NCBI RefSeq assembly: GCF_026810445.1
Contig: NZ_CP113949.1
Coordinates: 4,216,001-4,280,000, forward strand
DNA length: 64,000 nucleotides
Direction: 5' to 3'
Origin: Pseudomonas sp. BSw22131
GTDB taxonomy: Bacteria > Pseudomonadota > Gammaproteobacteria > Pseudomonadales > Pseudomonadaceae
In this document: positions 35,501 through 44,410 of the stretch, piece by piece
How positions within the stretch are numbered: position 1 is the first letter of the stretch
Layout: every line of letters starts with the position of its first letter
Position numbers and translations under genes: made by a program
Notes under the pieces: model-generated
Databases searched by the model: none
The model's input: only the letters and a program-made list of their open reading frames with translations
What the model was told of the DNA's origin: nothing

Positions 35501-36690
35501 CGCGTACGCTCCATGTGGTGGGACAGATAGGTGTGTTCGTCTGCGCCGATGGCGCAGCGATAAGGCAGTACGTGGGCGGTCAGCCGCCCGCCAAGGCCCT
35601 GTTGCATTTGGGCTGGCAAGTGAATGGCGTTGTGTTGCCGGTCTATCGCCGGCATGGGTTCGAGCAGGTGGTCGTCGAAAAAGCGGTCGTGCTGGCCGGC
35701 CTCCACGCCGATAAAACCGTCAAAGGCCGCCAGCAGTGCGCGGTGGGCGGCAATCAGCGGGCCGACTTCAGCGACCTGCACGCCCAGGTAGACCGGCAAG
35801 CCCCAGCGGCGGCATTGCTCTATCATTTTTGCGCTGCTGAGCAAGCCACCGCATTTGGCAATGCGCAGGTTCACCGCATCCAGCGCCTGGTTTTGCCAGG
35901 CGTGTTCCAGGCTCAGGGCCGAGGTGACCGACTCGTCGAGCATGATCGGCACGCCATGCTTGAGGCGCGCCTGGCGGTAATCCTCCAGGCTGCCACGCGG
36001 CAAGGGCTCCTCGAACAACGCCACGCCGAGCTCGCGAAACTGCCGGGCGCTGCTGTGAAGTTGCGCGGGTGACCAGCTCATATTCGGGTCGACATACAGC
36101 GCCAGGCTCGGCGCAAGCGCCCTGATGCTGTCCAGGCGCTGTTGATTGGCCCGGACATCGCCGGCCAGTTTGAGCTTGAGCGAGCGCAACGGTTTGCGCT
36201 GTTCGAGGAACGCGTGCACCGATTGCGACAGGTCGAGCACCTGGGTGATGTTGACCTGGGCGGGCAGTGTACGGCGCGCCGCCGGGGGCGCCTCGGTGAT
36301 GCGCAGCAGGTAGGCGGACAAGGGCAGTCCGGCCTGTTGCGCCAGAGTGTCGAGCAGCGCCATTTCCACCAGGCAGCGGGTATTGTTGCCCAGGCTTGCA
36401 TCGGTCTCGCAGGGCAGGCCGTACTCATAGAGCGCACGGCCTCGGTCGACCGGGTCGCCGCTGGCCAATGCTTTTGCCAAGTGCGCGAAGTCAAGGCTGC
36501 GCAGTTGGGTCAGCACCGACTCGCAGTCTTCGCCTGTCACGTAGCGGCGCGGCGCGCATTCACCGATCCCTGTAAAGGCGCCGAGCGTCCAACTGAGCAC
36601 CACACTGTCTGAAGTGTGGCGTCGGTGGGCGCCATGCACGAACGGGTTGGCCATGGGCTGGCGCACCAGGTAGACCTCAGGCGGCGTCAT
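35497..36690 (-). CDS. Enolase-superfamily enzyme (muconate lactonizing / dipeptide epimerase subgroup)
   Basis: This is a 397-residue protein with an N-terminal capping domain and C-terminal barrel. The second-strand lysine pair is LKLKLAG, the metal ligands are Asp in YVDPNMSW, Glu in ALFEEPLPRG and Asp in PIMLDESVTSA, and the opposite-face lysine is in VNLRIAKCGGL. This is the complete MLE-subgroup set (K-x-K, D, E, D, K), so the enzyme should abstract a proton next to a carboxylate and racemise, cycloisomerise or eliminate. The substrate is unknown. It is coupled to the ThDP enzyme and to the hydrolase gene by overlaps. Confidence 0.85.
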   Translation of the reverse strand: MTPPEVYLVRQPMANPFVHGAHRRHTSDSVVLSWTLGAFTGIGECAPRRYVTGEDCESVLTQLRSLDFAHLAKALASGDPVDRGRALYEYGLPCETDASLGNNTRCLVEMALLDTLAQQAGLPLSAYLLRITEAPPAARRTLPAQVNITQVLDLSQSVHAFLEQRKPLRSLKLKLAGDVRANQQRLDSIRALAPSLALYVDPNMSWSPAQLHSSARQFRELGVALFEEPLPRGSLEDYRQARLKHGVPIMLDESVTSALSLEHAWQNQALDAVNLRIAKCGGLLSSAKMIEQCRRWGLPVYLGVQVAEVGPLIAAHRALLAAFDGFIGVEAGQHDRFFDDHLLEPMPAIDRQHNAIHLPAQMQQGLGGRLTAHVLPYRCAIGADEHTYLSHHMERTR

Positions 36691-37555
36691 AGGCGTAGCG
36701 TCCGTTGGCTTTGACGAAGTCGGCGGTGAACCGCACGACCTGCCCCATGGCCGGGGTAAAAAACAGGTAGTGCTTGTCTTGATTCACCAGCAGGGTCGAG
36801 CCGTTGCGGCACAGGCGCTGGAAGTGGCCCACCGTGGCATTTACGTCCACCAGCGGATCTTTATTGGCGCAGATAAACAGGCTGGGCGCGTCGATAGGAC
36901 GGGCGTCGACCGCCAGGTAAACCTTCTCCAAGGCCAGCAACTTCTTGCGTTCGCGATGCTGCAGGTGAGTGGTCGCAAGCGAGTCGTTACGGATAAATTC
37001 GACCAAGTGCGGGTTGGCGGTGAAGTCCTCGGCGTCGAGCCCCGAATCCCACAGGCTGTGTCGGTCGTCCAGGTCGATACTGGCGCGCTCCTGCTCACTC
37101 AACCGGTCGTGCATCTTGCCCAGCGACGCCGAGCAGATGACCAGATTGTCATAGGGCAATTGCGCATAAGAGCTGCTTGCGATGGCGGCCAGCACCGACC
37201 CGCCCAGGCAGTGGCCGAACAGGCACAGCGGAATGTCGTCGGGCACTTCGCAGCGAATGTGCTCGATGGCTGCCGCCGCATCCTCGTGCAGCGTGCGCAC
37301 GTCCGGGAACCCATGTTTCTGGCCGCTGCTGATGCCGCACCCTTCGCGGTCGAGGGCGTAAAACGCGATGCCCAGGTTGGCGAAGGCGTTGCCCACCGAC
37401 CACAGCCACCCGGCGTGGCTTTGCAGGCCATGAAAATACAAAATGGCGCCTTGCGGACGCTGCGGGCGCCAGGCGTGCAGGGCCATGCGCCGATCTGCCT
37501 GAGCCAAGTGGTGAACTTCACGCGCAATGCTGTGTGCAAACAAGTGCATATTCAT
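36677..37555 (-). CDS. Alpha/beta hydrolase with Cys in the nucleophile elbow
   Basis: This is a 292-residue alpha/beta hydrolase of the monoacylglycerol-lipase type: the oxyanion-side ILYFHGLQSHAGW, DREGCGISSGQKHGFP, and a lid region of variable sequence. The nucleophile elbow reads LFGHCLGGS (G-x-C-x-G, Cys116) where lipases have Ser. The acid is in FICANKDPLVD and the base in VNQDKHYLFF. Cys at this position occurs in dienelactone hydrolases, polyhydroxyalkanoate synthases and some thioesterases, so this may be an acyltransferase or cyclising enzyme and not a simple lipase. The ribosome site is GAGAGG. It is placed between GH3 and enolase-superfamily genes. Confidence 0.8.
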   Translation of the reverse strand: MNMHLFAHSIAREVHHLAQADRRMALHAWRPQRPQGAILYFHGLQSHAGWLWSVGNAFANLGIAFYALDREGCGISSGQKHGFPDVRTLHEDAAAAIEHIRCEVPDDIPLCLFGHCLGGSVLAAIASSSYAQLPYDNLVICSASLGKMHDRLSEQERASIDLDDRHSLWDSGLDAEDFTANPHLVEFIRNDSLATTHLQHRERKKLLALEKVYLAVDARPIDAPSLFICANKDPLVDVNATVGHFQRLCRNGSTLLVNQDKHYLFFTPAMGQVVRFTADFVKANGRYAYDAA

Positions 37556-37570
37556 GAGTGCCTCTCAAAG

Positions 37571-39226
37571 TCAGAATTGCTGGATGCCCAGCAGGGACAG
37601 GTCCGGTTGGAAGGGCTTGTATTTGATCTGCAGGGTTTTCCTCGCGGCCTTTTCGCGCTCGATGGCCATGGAGATCGCGTTGCCGGGCACCGTGATGACC
37701 TTGATTTGCCCCAGGCGCTTGCTGGAGCGCTTGGACTCGTACTCGATATTGATCGCCTGCAGGTGCCCGTCGAGCAGTTGGCTGAGGGTCTGCGACTCGC
37801 CGCACGATGCGCCGCCGGCCTCGATGGCTACGGCGTAGTAAGGCGTTTCGTGCCAGACCGGGGCGCACAGGTAGAGCCCGGCATTGGGAATGCCGCACAT
37901 CTGTACGGCTTCGTGTAGCTGGGTCTCGGTGATCTTTTCGCCGGTAAAGGAGTGCATGACGCCGTTGCGCCGGCTGAAACTGATGCGCGGCACGCCGCGG
38001 TAGTAGCCGTGCACGCGGTAAATATCACCGGTGTACATGCGGACCATGCCGTTGCCTTGCCACATGACCAGGTGGTATTCGTCGCCTTCTTTGAGTTGGT
38101 CCAGGGCAACGGTTTCGGGCTGCGCCTGATCGCGTACCAGCGCATCCATGTCCACCGACACGGGGATGAACTCGAAGAACGCCTGGTCCACCGCCAGCGG
38201 TTGGCTGTCCTGGTCAGCGTCCATCGGTAGGGTCACCACACCTTCGGTACCGCACGACATGAAGGGCAGCACCTTGGCCTGCCCCATGATCCGCTCCAGC
38301 TGAGGCTTGTAGAGTTTGGCCGACGCCGCCGTCCAGCAACTGAAGCGCTCAAGCCCCGGCCATACATCGGTCAGCGACACCCCGTCAGCGGCGAGCACAG
38401 TCTCCAGCCGTCGCGCGGCAGCCGGGTCGGCCGCGCGCAAGAGGCTGCCGGTGTGGGCGCCGTCATGCAGGTCACGCAGCAGAAGCTCGCTGTTTTCCAG
38501 CAGGCTGTGGTGCAGGGAAAGCAGGGTGCTGGGGTTGATGGCGGTGAGCAGCCTTACGTCTTCGCCCAAGGTCCACAGCAGCCGCGCGTACATCTTCTGC
38601 TCATGGCTGGCATCTTGGGTCGGCGTGAACCACGGGGCTTCATACCAGGGCGGGTTCCAGTCGCCGCTGCCGATTTGCGGGTGGCGGTTGCTGATGGCCT
38701 GATAGGGAAGGCCATCCACGTATTCGTTACTCGGGTCACGTACGGTCTGGGTGTCCAGCGTGGCCCAGGGGTTGGCATGCAGCGCCGGGTAGTCATGGCC
38801 AAAAAAGCCCCACATGGCCTGGATGGCGGGCACCCGGTACTGGCGGATCCAGTGCAACGTGTAAGGAATGCGTTTGGACTGGCCGGTGGTGCCGCTGGTC
38901 TTGAGCCAGCGCACCACCGGGCTGCAGCTGAGTATCCCGCCTTTTTGCTGGCCTTCACGCACCAGGATTTCACGAAACCCTTCGTAGGTCATGACCGGGA
39001 TGTTAGTGCGGGTGATGCGGCCGTTGCAGTGGCTGACCTGAAAGCGGTTTTCCTTCCAGAACAGCGATTTCTGGCACACCGAAATGATGTCCTCAAGCAC
39101 GTGTTCCTGCGTCCTGAGGGGTTTGTCGAGCCTTTCCAAATAGTTCGCTTGCGCTTGGGCGCATTCAGCTTTGAAGGTAGGCACCCTGCGTTCCCAATGG
39201 CCGATCCAAGAGTCCATCTTGCCCAT
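37571..39226 (-). CDS. GH3-family acyl-acid amide synthetase
   Basis: This is a 551-residue member of the firefly-luciferase-like GH3 family, known in plants for joining jasmonate or auxin to amino acids (AMP-forming). The ATP P-loop is LKTSGTTGQSKRIP (residues 109-122), the acyl pocket motif is SCWTAASAKLYKPQLER, and the C-terminal hinge is RISFSRRNGVMHSFTGEKI. Bacterial GH3 genes are often found in biosynthetic clusters with unknown amine partners. The ATG at 39226 follows GAGG eight bases upstream; the longer frame from 39334 would run through the AT-rich promoter. It is the first gene of the minus arm. Confidence 0.85.
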   Translation of the reverse strand: MGKMDSWIGHWERRVPTFKAECAQAQANYLERLDKPLRTQEHVLEDIISVCQKSLFWKENRFQVSHCNGRITRTNIPVMTYEGFREILVREGQQKGGILSCSPVVRWLKTSGTTGQSKRIPYTLHWIRQYRVPAIQAMWGFFGHDYPALHANPWATLDTQTVRDPSNEYVDGLPYQAISNRHPQIGSGDWNPPWYEAPWFTPTQDASHEQKMYARLLWTLGEDVRLLTAINPSTLLSLHHSLLENSELLLRDLHDGAHTGSLLRAADPAAARRLETVLAADGVSLTDVWPGLERFSCWTAASAKLYKPQLERIMGQAKVLPFMSCGTEGVVTLPMDADQDSQPLAVDQAFFEFIPVSVDMDALVRDQAQPETVALDQLKEGDEYHLVMWQGNGMVRMYTGDIYRVHGYYRGVPRISFSRRNGVMHSFTGEKITETQLHEAVQMCGIPNAGLYLCAPVWHETPYYAVAIEAGGASCGESQTLSQLLDGHLQAINIEYESKRSSKRLGQIKVITVPGNAISMAIEREKAARKTLQIKYKPFQPDLSLLGIQQF

Positions 39227-39539
39227 GCGTTCGTCCTCAATGACGTGAAAGGAAGAGAGACTGGTACGTCTCTGTTGTAAGTATTTATGCTCTCGAAATT
39301 TATGTGTCAATATGTTTCTTGTTATTAGATCCAATCATTCGATTTGTATGACGAGGTCAATAAAATCTTGATTTAAGTTATCAAGTAACTGTTATTTAAG
39401 TTTTTTTTGTTTTGTTTTGAGAGTGTTTTTTCGACCCTGAGCCAAAAATGAAATTTTATTTATTGAAATTTTGTGTTGACGGGAAAGCGATAATTTGAAA
39501 ACCATGTAGAACGATCAGTATCAAAAGGAGGGCGATTCC
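39227..39539. promoter_or_regulatory. Divergent promoter region of the cluster
   Basis: These 313 bases are very AT-rich (39290-39500) compared with the flanking genes. They separate the GH3 arm and the aldo-keto reductase arm and must contain both promoters. A dyad AGAGAC-(6)-GTCTCT lies at 39256-39273, 30 bp ahead of GH3. It does not match the ATAGAC operator near tetR, so regulation by that TetR here is unproven. The low GC suggests H-NS/MvaT-type silencing is possible. Confidence 0.55.
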
Positions 39540-40526
39540 ATGGTTTCCAGGATCACGTTGGGTACTCAAGGGCTGCGTGTTGGCCGCATCGGCCTTGGCT
39601 GCATGGGCATGAGCCAGTGGTATGGCGCGACGGATGACAATGAATCGGTGCGCACCCTGCACCGCGCGCTGGAGCTGGGCGTGGACTTCTTCGATTCGGC
39701 GGAGGCGTATGGGCCGTTTACCAACGAGCGACTTTTGCAGCGCGCGTTTGCTGGTCGGCGTGAAGAGGTGGTGATCGCCACCAAGTTTGGTTTCCGTATC
39801 GTCGACGGCCAGATCGTTGGCGTCGACAGTTCGCAGGGCAATCTGCAAAAGGTCGTCGAGGCCTCCCTCAAACGGCTGGGTACGGACCACATCGACGTGC
39901 TGTATCAGCACCGGCTCGATCCCAGCATTCCCATCGAAGAGGTGGTAGGCGCGATGGGGCGCTTGGTTGAGCAAGGCAAGGTCAAATACCTGGGCCTGTG
40001 TGAGGTGGGGACAAGCACGATCGAGCGCGCCCATAAAACCCACCCGATATCCGTGGTCCAGGGTGAGTACTCGTTGTGGGAGCGCAATGTCGAGCAAGAG
40101 ATCTTGCCGCTGCTGCACAACCTGGGAATCGGCTACGTCGCGTTCTGCCCCTTGGGTCGCGGTTTTTTGACCGGCAAGGCCGTCAGCGCCGCGCACTACG
40201 ACGCCAATGACTTCCGCCAGCAGGACCCGCGCTTTCGCGAAGAAAACTTCGCAACCAATACCTTCCTGACCGAGTCGATTCTGGCGCTGGCCGCCTCTTG
40301 GTCAATGACGCCCGCGCAACTGGCGCTGGCCTGGTTGCTGACGCGCAGCCCTCACCTGACGGTGATCCCCGGCACCAAGCGTGTGGCCTACCTGGAAGAA
40401 AACGTAGCCGCCGACGACTGCGTGCTCAGCGATGAACAGCTTCAGGCGATCGAGGCCTTGCTGAGGCAGTGGGCGGTTGCCGGTGAACGTTACGAGCAGC
40501 GAATGATGCAGTTCATCGACCGATAG
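39540..40526 (+). CDS. Aldo/keto reductase
   Basis: This is a 328-residue (beta/alpha)8 NADPH-dependent oxidoreductase. The catalytic tetrad is visible: Asp and Tyr in DFFDSAEAYGPFTNE, Lys in IATKFGF, His in LYQHRLDP. The C-terminal cofactor site is TVIPGTKRVAYLEENV. It belongs to the AKR13-like group (IGLGCMGMSQWYG). In the cluster it would reduce a carbonyl of the intermediate. AAAGGAGG lies at a good distance before the ATG. First gene of the plus arm. Confidence 0.92.
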   Translation: MVSRITLGTQGLRVGRIGLGCMGMSQWYGATDDNESVRTLHRALELGVDFFDSAEAYGPFTNERLLQRAFAGRREEVVIATKFGFRIVDGQIVGVDSSQGNLQKVVEASLKRLGTDHIDVLYQHRLDPSIPIEEVVGAMGRLVEQGKVKYLGLCEVGTSTIERAHKTHPISVVQGEYSLWERNVEQEILPLLHNLGIGYVAFCPLGRGFLTGKAVSAAHYDANDFRQQDPRFREENFATNTFLTESILALAASWSMTPAQLALAWLLTRSPHLTVIPGTKRVAYLEENVAADDCVLSDEQLQAIEALLRQWAVAGERYEQRMMQFIDR

Positions 40527-40546
40527 GCACTGCCAGGGAGGCCAGC

Positions 40547-41704
40547 ATGCAATCGCACCGCTTGCTTGACGAAACGGAACAGCGCTTTCACCAGAACTTT
40601 TTGCAACGTAACGGCAACACGCAGGTGACCTCCTTGCTGACGGTGCCTGGATGTGTGGGCCCTGTGCAGGCCCGCAAAGCGTTCGCGCAGTTGGTGGTGG
40701 AGTACCCGTTTCTGCACCAGAAGATTGTGGCTGTCGGTGACGGCCAGTACGGGTTCGTGCCGGTCGAAAATCACGTGCAGTCGTCGACCTGCACAACACC
40801 GCCGTCGCGGCGTACCGACGTGTTGCTCAAGCTTGAATTGAACCGCTTGCTGGGGGATCAAGAGGGCTGGCGCGCGTTAGTGGTTGCCGATTCCGAGATC
40901 AACCAGACCCATATTCTGCTGACGCGTAACCATGCGATCTCCGACGGCTACAGCACCGCCAGGCTGGTCAACAGCCTGGCCGGTTACCTGGGCGCGATGC
41001 CCGCGAGCCTCGATAGCCGGGTGTCGCAGGCGTTCCATATCCGCCTGAAGTATTGGCGCGGGTCACCCCTTGAGACGGGCAAAGCCAGCTACGCCGATTT
41101 TGTCCAGTTGCAGGTCAGCCGCCAGGCCGCAGAACGCCTGGATCAACTGCGCGCGGCGTCTGGCTTCACCACCAATGCCATTTGGGGTGGGGTGCTGGCG
41201 CACAGTTTTCTCAGCTACGCGGATGTGCCGGCGTTCGACTTGTTCACCGCGTACTCACTGCGTGAACCCGCCAGCCATGGCCATCCGTTGACCAAGGCCT
41301 GCCTGATCGATGTGCGCAAAACCACGTTTGCGCGCCAAAACCCAGGCGTGCTCGAGTGTATTGAGCGCTATGCGCAGGCGGTCGCCGAGGGCAGGGCGCA
41401 ACTGGGTGCGCCCTCGCCCAGTGCGGCCAACGACAGCCCGCGGCCCGCGCTTGCCTTTACCAATACCGGGCCGCTGGACCGCTTCTTGACTCACCCCGCG
41501 CCGGCCGTGCTCGGGTTTTCAACCCTAGTTAACCGCTCCGGCGGCAACTACGACTTCGTCTTGCACCTGGGCAGATTCAATGGCAACTGGCATGCGGCGC
41601 TGGCGTTCAGTTCGCTGAAAGTCGAGCGCGCTACGGCACTGGCGTTCAAGGCGCAGATCGAGGCGACCCTGGAGTCGCTGCCGGCTGCGCTCCACACCTC
41701 CTGA
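40547..41704 (+). CDS. Condensation-domain-like acyltransferase (PapA / alcohol acetyltransferase type)
   Basis: This is a 385-residue stand-alone protein of the chloramphenicol-acetyltransferase-like condensation superfamily. The active-site HxxxDG is RNHAISDGYS (His129, Asp133). The N-terminal half (RKAFAQLVVEYPFLHQKIV) and a C-terminal strand (LAFTNTGPLDRF) fit the two-lobed V-shape. Stand-alone members make esters or amides between an acyl-CoA or acyl carrier and an alcohol or amine. There is no carrier protein in the island, so an acyl-CoA donor is more likely. The ATG has GGGAGG upstream. Confidence 0.75.
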   Translation: MQSHRLLDETEQRFHQNFLQRNGNTQVTSLLTVPGCVGPVQARKAFAQLVVEYPFLHQKIVAVGDGQYGFVPVENHVQSSTCTTPPSRRTDVLLKLELNRLLGDQEGWRALVVADSEINQTHILLTRNHAISDGYSTARLVNSLAGYLGAMPASLDSRVSQAFHIRLKYWRGSPLETGKASYADFVQLQVSRQAAERLDQLRAASGFTTNAIWGGVLAHSFLSYADVPAFDLFTAYSLREPASHGHPLTKACLIDVRKTTFARQNPGVLECIERYAQAVAEGRAQLGAPSPSAANDSPRPALAFTNTGPLDRFLTHPAPAVLGFSTLVNRSGGNYDFVLHLGRFNGNWHAALAFSSLKVERATALAFKAQIEATLESLPAALHTS

Positions 41705-41714
41705 GGAATTGATA

Positions 41715-43094
41715 ATGGATACTTCCAGTAATAAGAAGTTGACGCTGTTCGCCACCTGCCTTGGCTTTGTGGTGGTGCTGCTCGATGTGAGCGTGGTCAA
41801 CGTGGCCCTTGAAAGTTTCAAGGCGGAGTTCGCCACCGACGTGCTGCAACTGCAATGGATCGTCAACGCCTACACGCTATTGTTTGCCTCGTTTTTGCTG
41901 ACCGGCGGCGCATTGGGTGACCGGTTTGGCCACAAGAAAATCTTCCTGTGGGGGTATGCGGTCTTTAACTTGGCATCGCTCGGCTGCGGTCTGGCGGACA
42001 CCTTGCCCGCGCTTATCGGCTTTCGGGCGCTGCAAGGCATTGGCGCAGCACTGTTGGTGCCCACATCCCTTGCGCTGGTGCGAATTACCTTTGAGGTGCC
42101 CGCCGAACGCAGCAAGGCCATCGCCTTGTGGGCGGGCGTTGCCGGTATCGCGCTGGCCGCCGGCCCGGTGGTGGGCGGCTTGCTGATTGGTGTGTTCGGC
42201 TGGCGCAGCATCTTTTTCATCAACCTGCCCATTGGCCTGATCGGCATTGTGCTTTGCCTGGCCAACGCGCCACGTATCCCGCCCAACCACAAAGGCGGTT
42301 TCGACTTGTGGGGGCAGCTGCTGGCGTTGTTTACCTTGGCCAACTTGACCTACGCGGTGATCGAGTTGGGCCGCCAGAACGGCGTCGATCTGCGCGTTGC
42401 GGTGCATGCCGTGTGCTTTGTCGGCGGCTTGCTCGGGTTTTTGTGGGTCGAGTCGCGAACTGCCCGGCCGATGGTGCCGCTCACAGTGTTCAACAACGCG
42501 GCGTTCAGCCTGGCCTCGATCTTGGGCGTGATCGTGAACTTCGTGTTCTACGGGCTGATTTTCGTGTTCAGCATCTTTTTACAGCAGGTCAATCACTACT
42601 CGGTGATCAATACCGGGCTGGCCTTTATCCCCATGACCGGCGTGCTGTTTTTCGGCAATCAGCTGGCTGCCCGCTGGCTGCCCAAGTTGGGTGAGCGGCG
42701 CCTGCTGGCGCTGGGCCTGGCCATCGCGCTGCTCGGCGTGGTGGCACTGACACCCTTCGTGGGTGGCGCGCCTTACGCCAACATCGCCGTGCAAATGTTT
42801 GTGATCGGCTTCGGTATTTCACTCACGGTGCCCACCTTGACCGCCACTGCCGTCAACCACGTCAGCAGTGATAAGTCCGGCGTGGCGTCCGCCATCGTCA
42901 ATGCCTCGCGCCAAGTGGGTGGCCTGATCGGAGTGGCCATCTTCAGCCTGTTGATCAACGTGACCGATGCAGCCCAGTTCGGCCACGGGTTCGCCCAAGT
43001 TATCGCCTTGTCCTCGCTGCTATTGGCCGCGGGCTGGGCGTTGACGCTCGTGCTGTTGCGCAAGCAACCCCTGGCCGCGCAATCGGCCACCTGA
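41715..43094 (+). CDS. DHA2-family MFS exporter (EmrB/QacA-like)
   Basis: This is a 459-residue transporter with fourteen hydrophobic segments. The N-terminal motif D1-like LLDVSVVNVALESF is followed by motif A (GGALGDRFGHKKIFLWG) and the antiporter motif C-like GVAGIALAAGPVVGGLL. This is the drug:H+ antiporter-2 type. Within a biosynthetic cluster it most likely exports the product and gives self-protection. The ATG at 41715 is chosen; a TTG six bases earlier is less likely. GAGG lies 8 bp before. Confidence 0.9.
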   Translation: MDTSSNKKLTLFATCLGFVVVLLDVSVVNVALESFKAEFATDVLQLQWIVNAYTLLFASFLLTGGALGDRFGHKKIFLWGYAVFNLASLGCGLADTLPALIGFRALQGIGAALLVPTSLALVRITFEVPAERSKAIALWAGVAGIALAAGPVVGGLLIGVFGWRSIFFINLPIGLIGIVLCLANAPRIPPNHKGGFDLWGQLLALFTLANLTYAVIELGRQNGVDLRVAVHAVCFVGGLLGFLWVESRTARPMVPLTVFNNAAFSLASILGVIVNFVFYGLIFVFSIFLQQVNHYSVINTGLAFIPMTGVLFFGNQLAARWLPKLGERRLLALGLAIALLGVVALTPFVGGAPYANIAVQMFVIGFGISLTVPTLTATAVNHVSSDKSGVASAIVNASRQVGGLIGVAIFSLLINVTDAAQFGHGFAQVIALSSLLLAAGWALTLVLLRKQPLAAQSAT

Positions 43095-43134
43095 AGCAGT
43101 GCTCAATAAACCCTGGAAGCAATGGAGATTGAAC

Positions 43135-43965
43135 ATGCAAGCAGTCATGAAGACCGAGGCAAATTCCGGCTACGCGCCGCACCAACTGGATGCCCAGCAA
43201 ATCCTGGATTTTCGGGCCAATGGGTGGATGAAGCTGGAAAATGTGATCAACGCCGAGACGGTGCAGATGTTGCTCCAAGAGGCCAAGACCCGCATGGGCG
43301 AAGTGGCGCGCACGGTCGATCGCAACGACCCGGGCAAGCAGATCGAGAATGCCTACCGCTGGTATGCGCGCTGGGATGAAGTCTCCAGCACCTGCCCGCA
43401 GATCAAGGCGCTCAGCCATTCGCCTCAGTTGGCCAGCATTGCTTCGCAACTGGTGGGCGAGGAAGTGCGGTTCTATTCCGACCACGTGTTCGCCAAGAAC
43501 CCCGAGTCCGAGGCCGGTGGCGACACCCCTTGGCATCAGGACTTTCCCCACCATCCGCTGGATCGGCAGGGCGCGCTCAATATCTGGATCGCATTGGTCG
43601 ACCTGACGCCGGAGATGGGCACCATGCAGTTTCTCAGCCGCAGCCATCGGGCGGGCATGCTAGGGCGTTACTTCAACCGCAGCGATAACGTGACCTTGCT
43701 CGACGAGCATCCTTGGGTGCTGGACGAGTTCGAGATGTCGCCGCCGATTGCACTCAAGGCCGGCGATGCCACGGTGCACGACATGAACGTGATCCATGCG
43801 GCGCCCGCCAATAGCTCCAATGTGCCGCGCTGGGTGTATTCCACCCTATGGCTGCCGGTTTCGGCGCGCTACACCGGCGCCTCGAACCATCGCACCGATC
43901 CGCTTGGGCTGACGCTCGACATGCCCATGGAGCACCCCAAGTTTCCCGTTATCCCGACCCGTTGA
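43135..43965 (+). CDS. Phytanoyl-CoA dioxygenase (PhyH) family Fe(II)/2-oxoglutarate oxygenase
   Basis: This is a 276-residue double-stranded beta-helix oxygenase. The metal-binding H-x-D is TPWHQDFPHH (His134, Asp136); the distal His is in DMNVIHAAPANSSNVPR, with the Arg that salt-bridges 2-oxoglutarate some 10 residues on. NPESEAGGDTPWHQDF is typical of PhyH proteins that hydroxylate or desaturate small molecules. The start at 43135 follows GGAG; the upstream ATG at 43099 lacks one. It probably tailors the product. Confidence 0.88.
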   Translation: MQAVMKTEANSGYAPHQLDAQQILDFRANGWMKLENVINAETVQMLLQEAKTRMGEVARTVDRNDPGKQIENAYRWYARWDEVSSTCPQIKALSHSPQLASIASQLVGEEVRFYSDHVFAKNPESEAGGDTPWHQDFPHHPLDRQGALNIWIALVDLTPEMGTMQFLSRSHRAGMLGRYFNRSDNVTLLDEHPWVLDEFEMSPPIALKAGDATVHDMNVIHAAPANSSNVPRWVYSTLWLPVSARYTGASNHRTDPLGLTLDMPMEHPKFPVIPTR

Positions 43966-44026
43966 CAGCCTTGTACTCCGACCGGCACTTGCCGGTCGGC
44001 GTTCTATTACGTGAGGGGAACTGAAC

Positions 44027-44410
44027 ATGCCACATGTCTATCTTGAGTACACCGCAGGGGTGGCTGACGAGGTTGATTTCAAAAGTGCCTGCCAGCGTCT
44101 GCATCGAACACTGGTCGAGGTGTCGGGGTTGCGACTGGACCTGGTCAAAACTCGCCTTGTCAGCTACGACCACGCGTTCGTTGGCGATTGTGACGAGCGC
44201 CAGCATTTCATCCACCTCAACGTCTCCACGGTGACCGGCAAGGCCGGTGGCGATGAGCAGCGACGCGCGATCAGCACGGCGCTGCTTGCGGTGATGGCCG
44301 ATATCTTCGCGCCTGCGCTGCTGCGACATAAAGTTGATCTCTCGGTGCAAGTCACCGAGGTTCCGGCCAGTGGCTATGTGCGCAAGCGATCGACGACCTT
44401 GCTGCCGTGA
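44027..44410 (+). CDS. CHMI-like tautomerase (5-carboxymethyl-2-hydroxymuconate isomerase family)
   Basis: This is a 127-residue protein of the tautomerase superfamily. Pro2 (MPHVYLEYTAGV) is the expected catalytic base after Met removal. SYDHAFVGDCDERQHFIHLN and VSTVTGKAGGDEQRRAISTA are CHMI-type strands. It could isomerise an enol-oxo acid. Together with the FAH-like protein it resembles steps from homoprotocatechuate breakdown, re-used in this cluster. GAGGGG precedes the ATG. Last gene of the plus arm. Confidence 0.8.
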   Translation: MPHVYLEYTAGVADEVDFKSACQRLHRTLVEVSGLRLDLVKTRLVSYDHAFVGDCDERQHFIHLNVSTVTGKAGGDEQRRAISTALLAVMADIFAPALLRHKVDLSVQVTEVPASGYVRKRSTTLLP

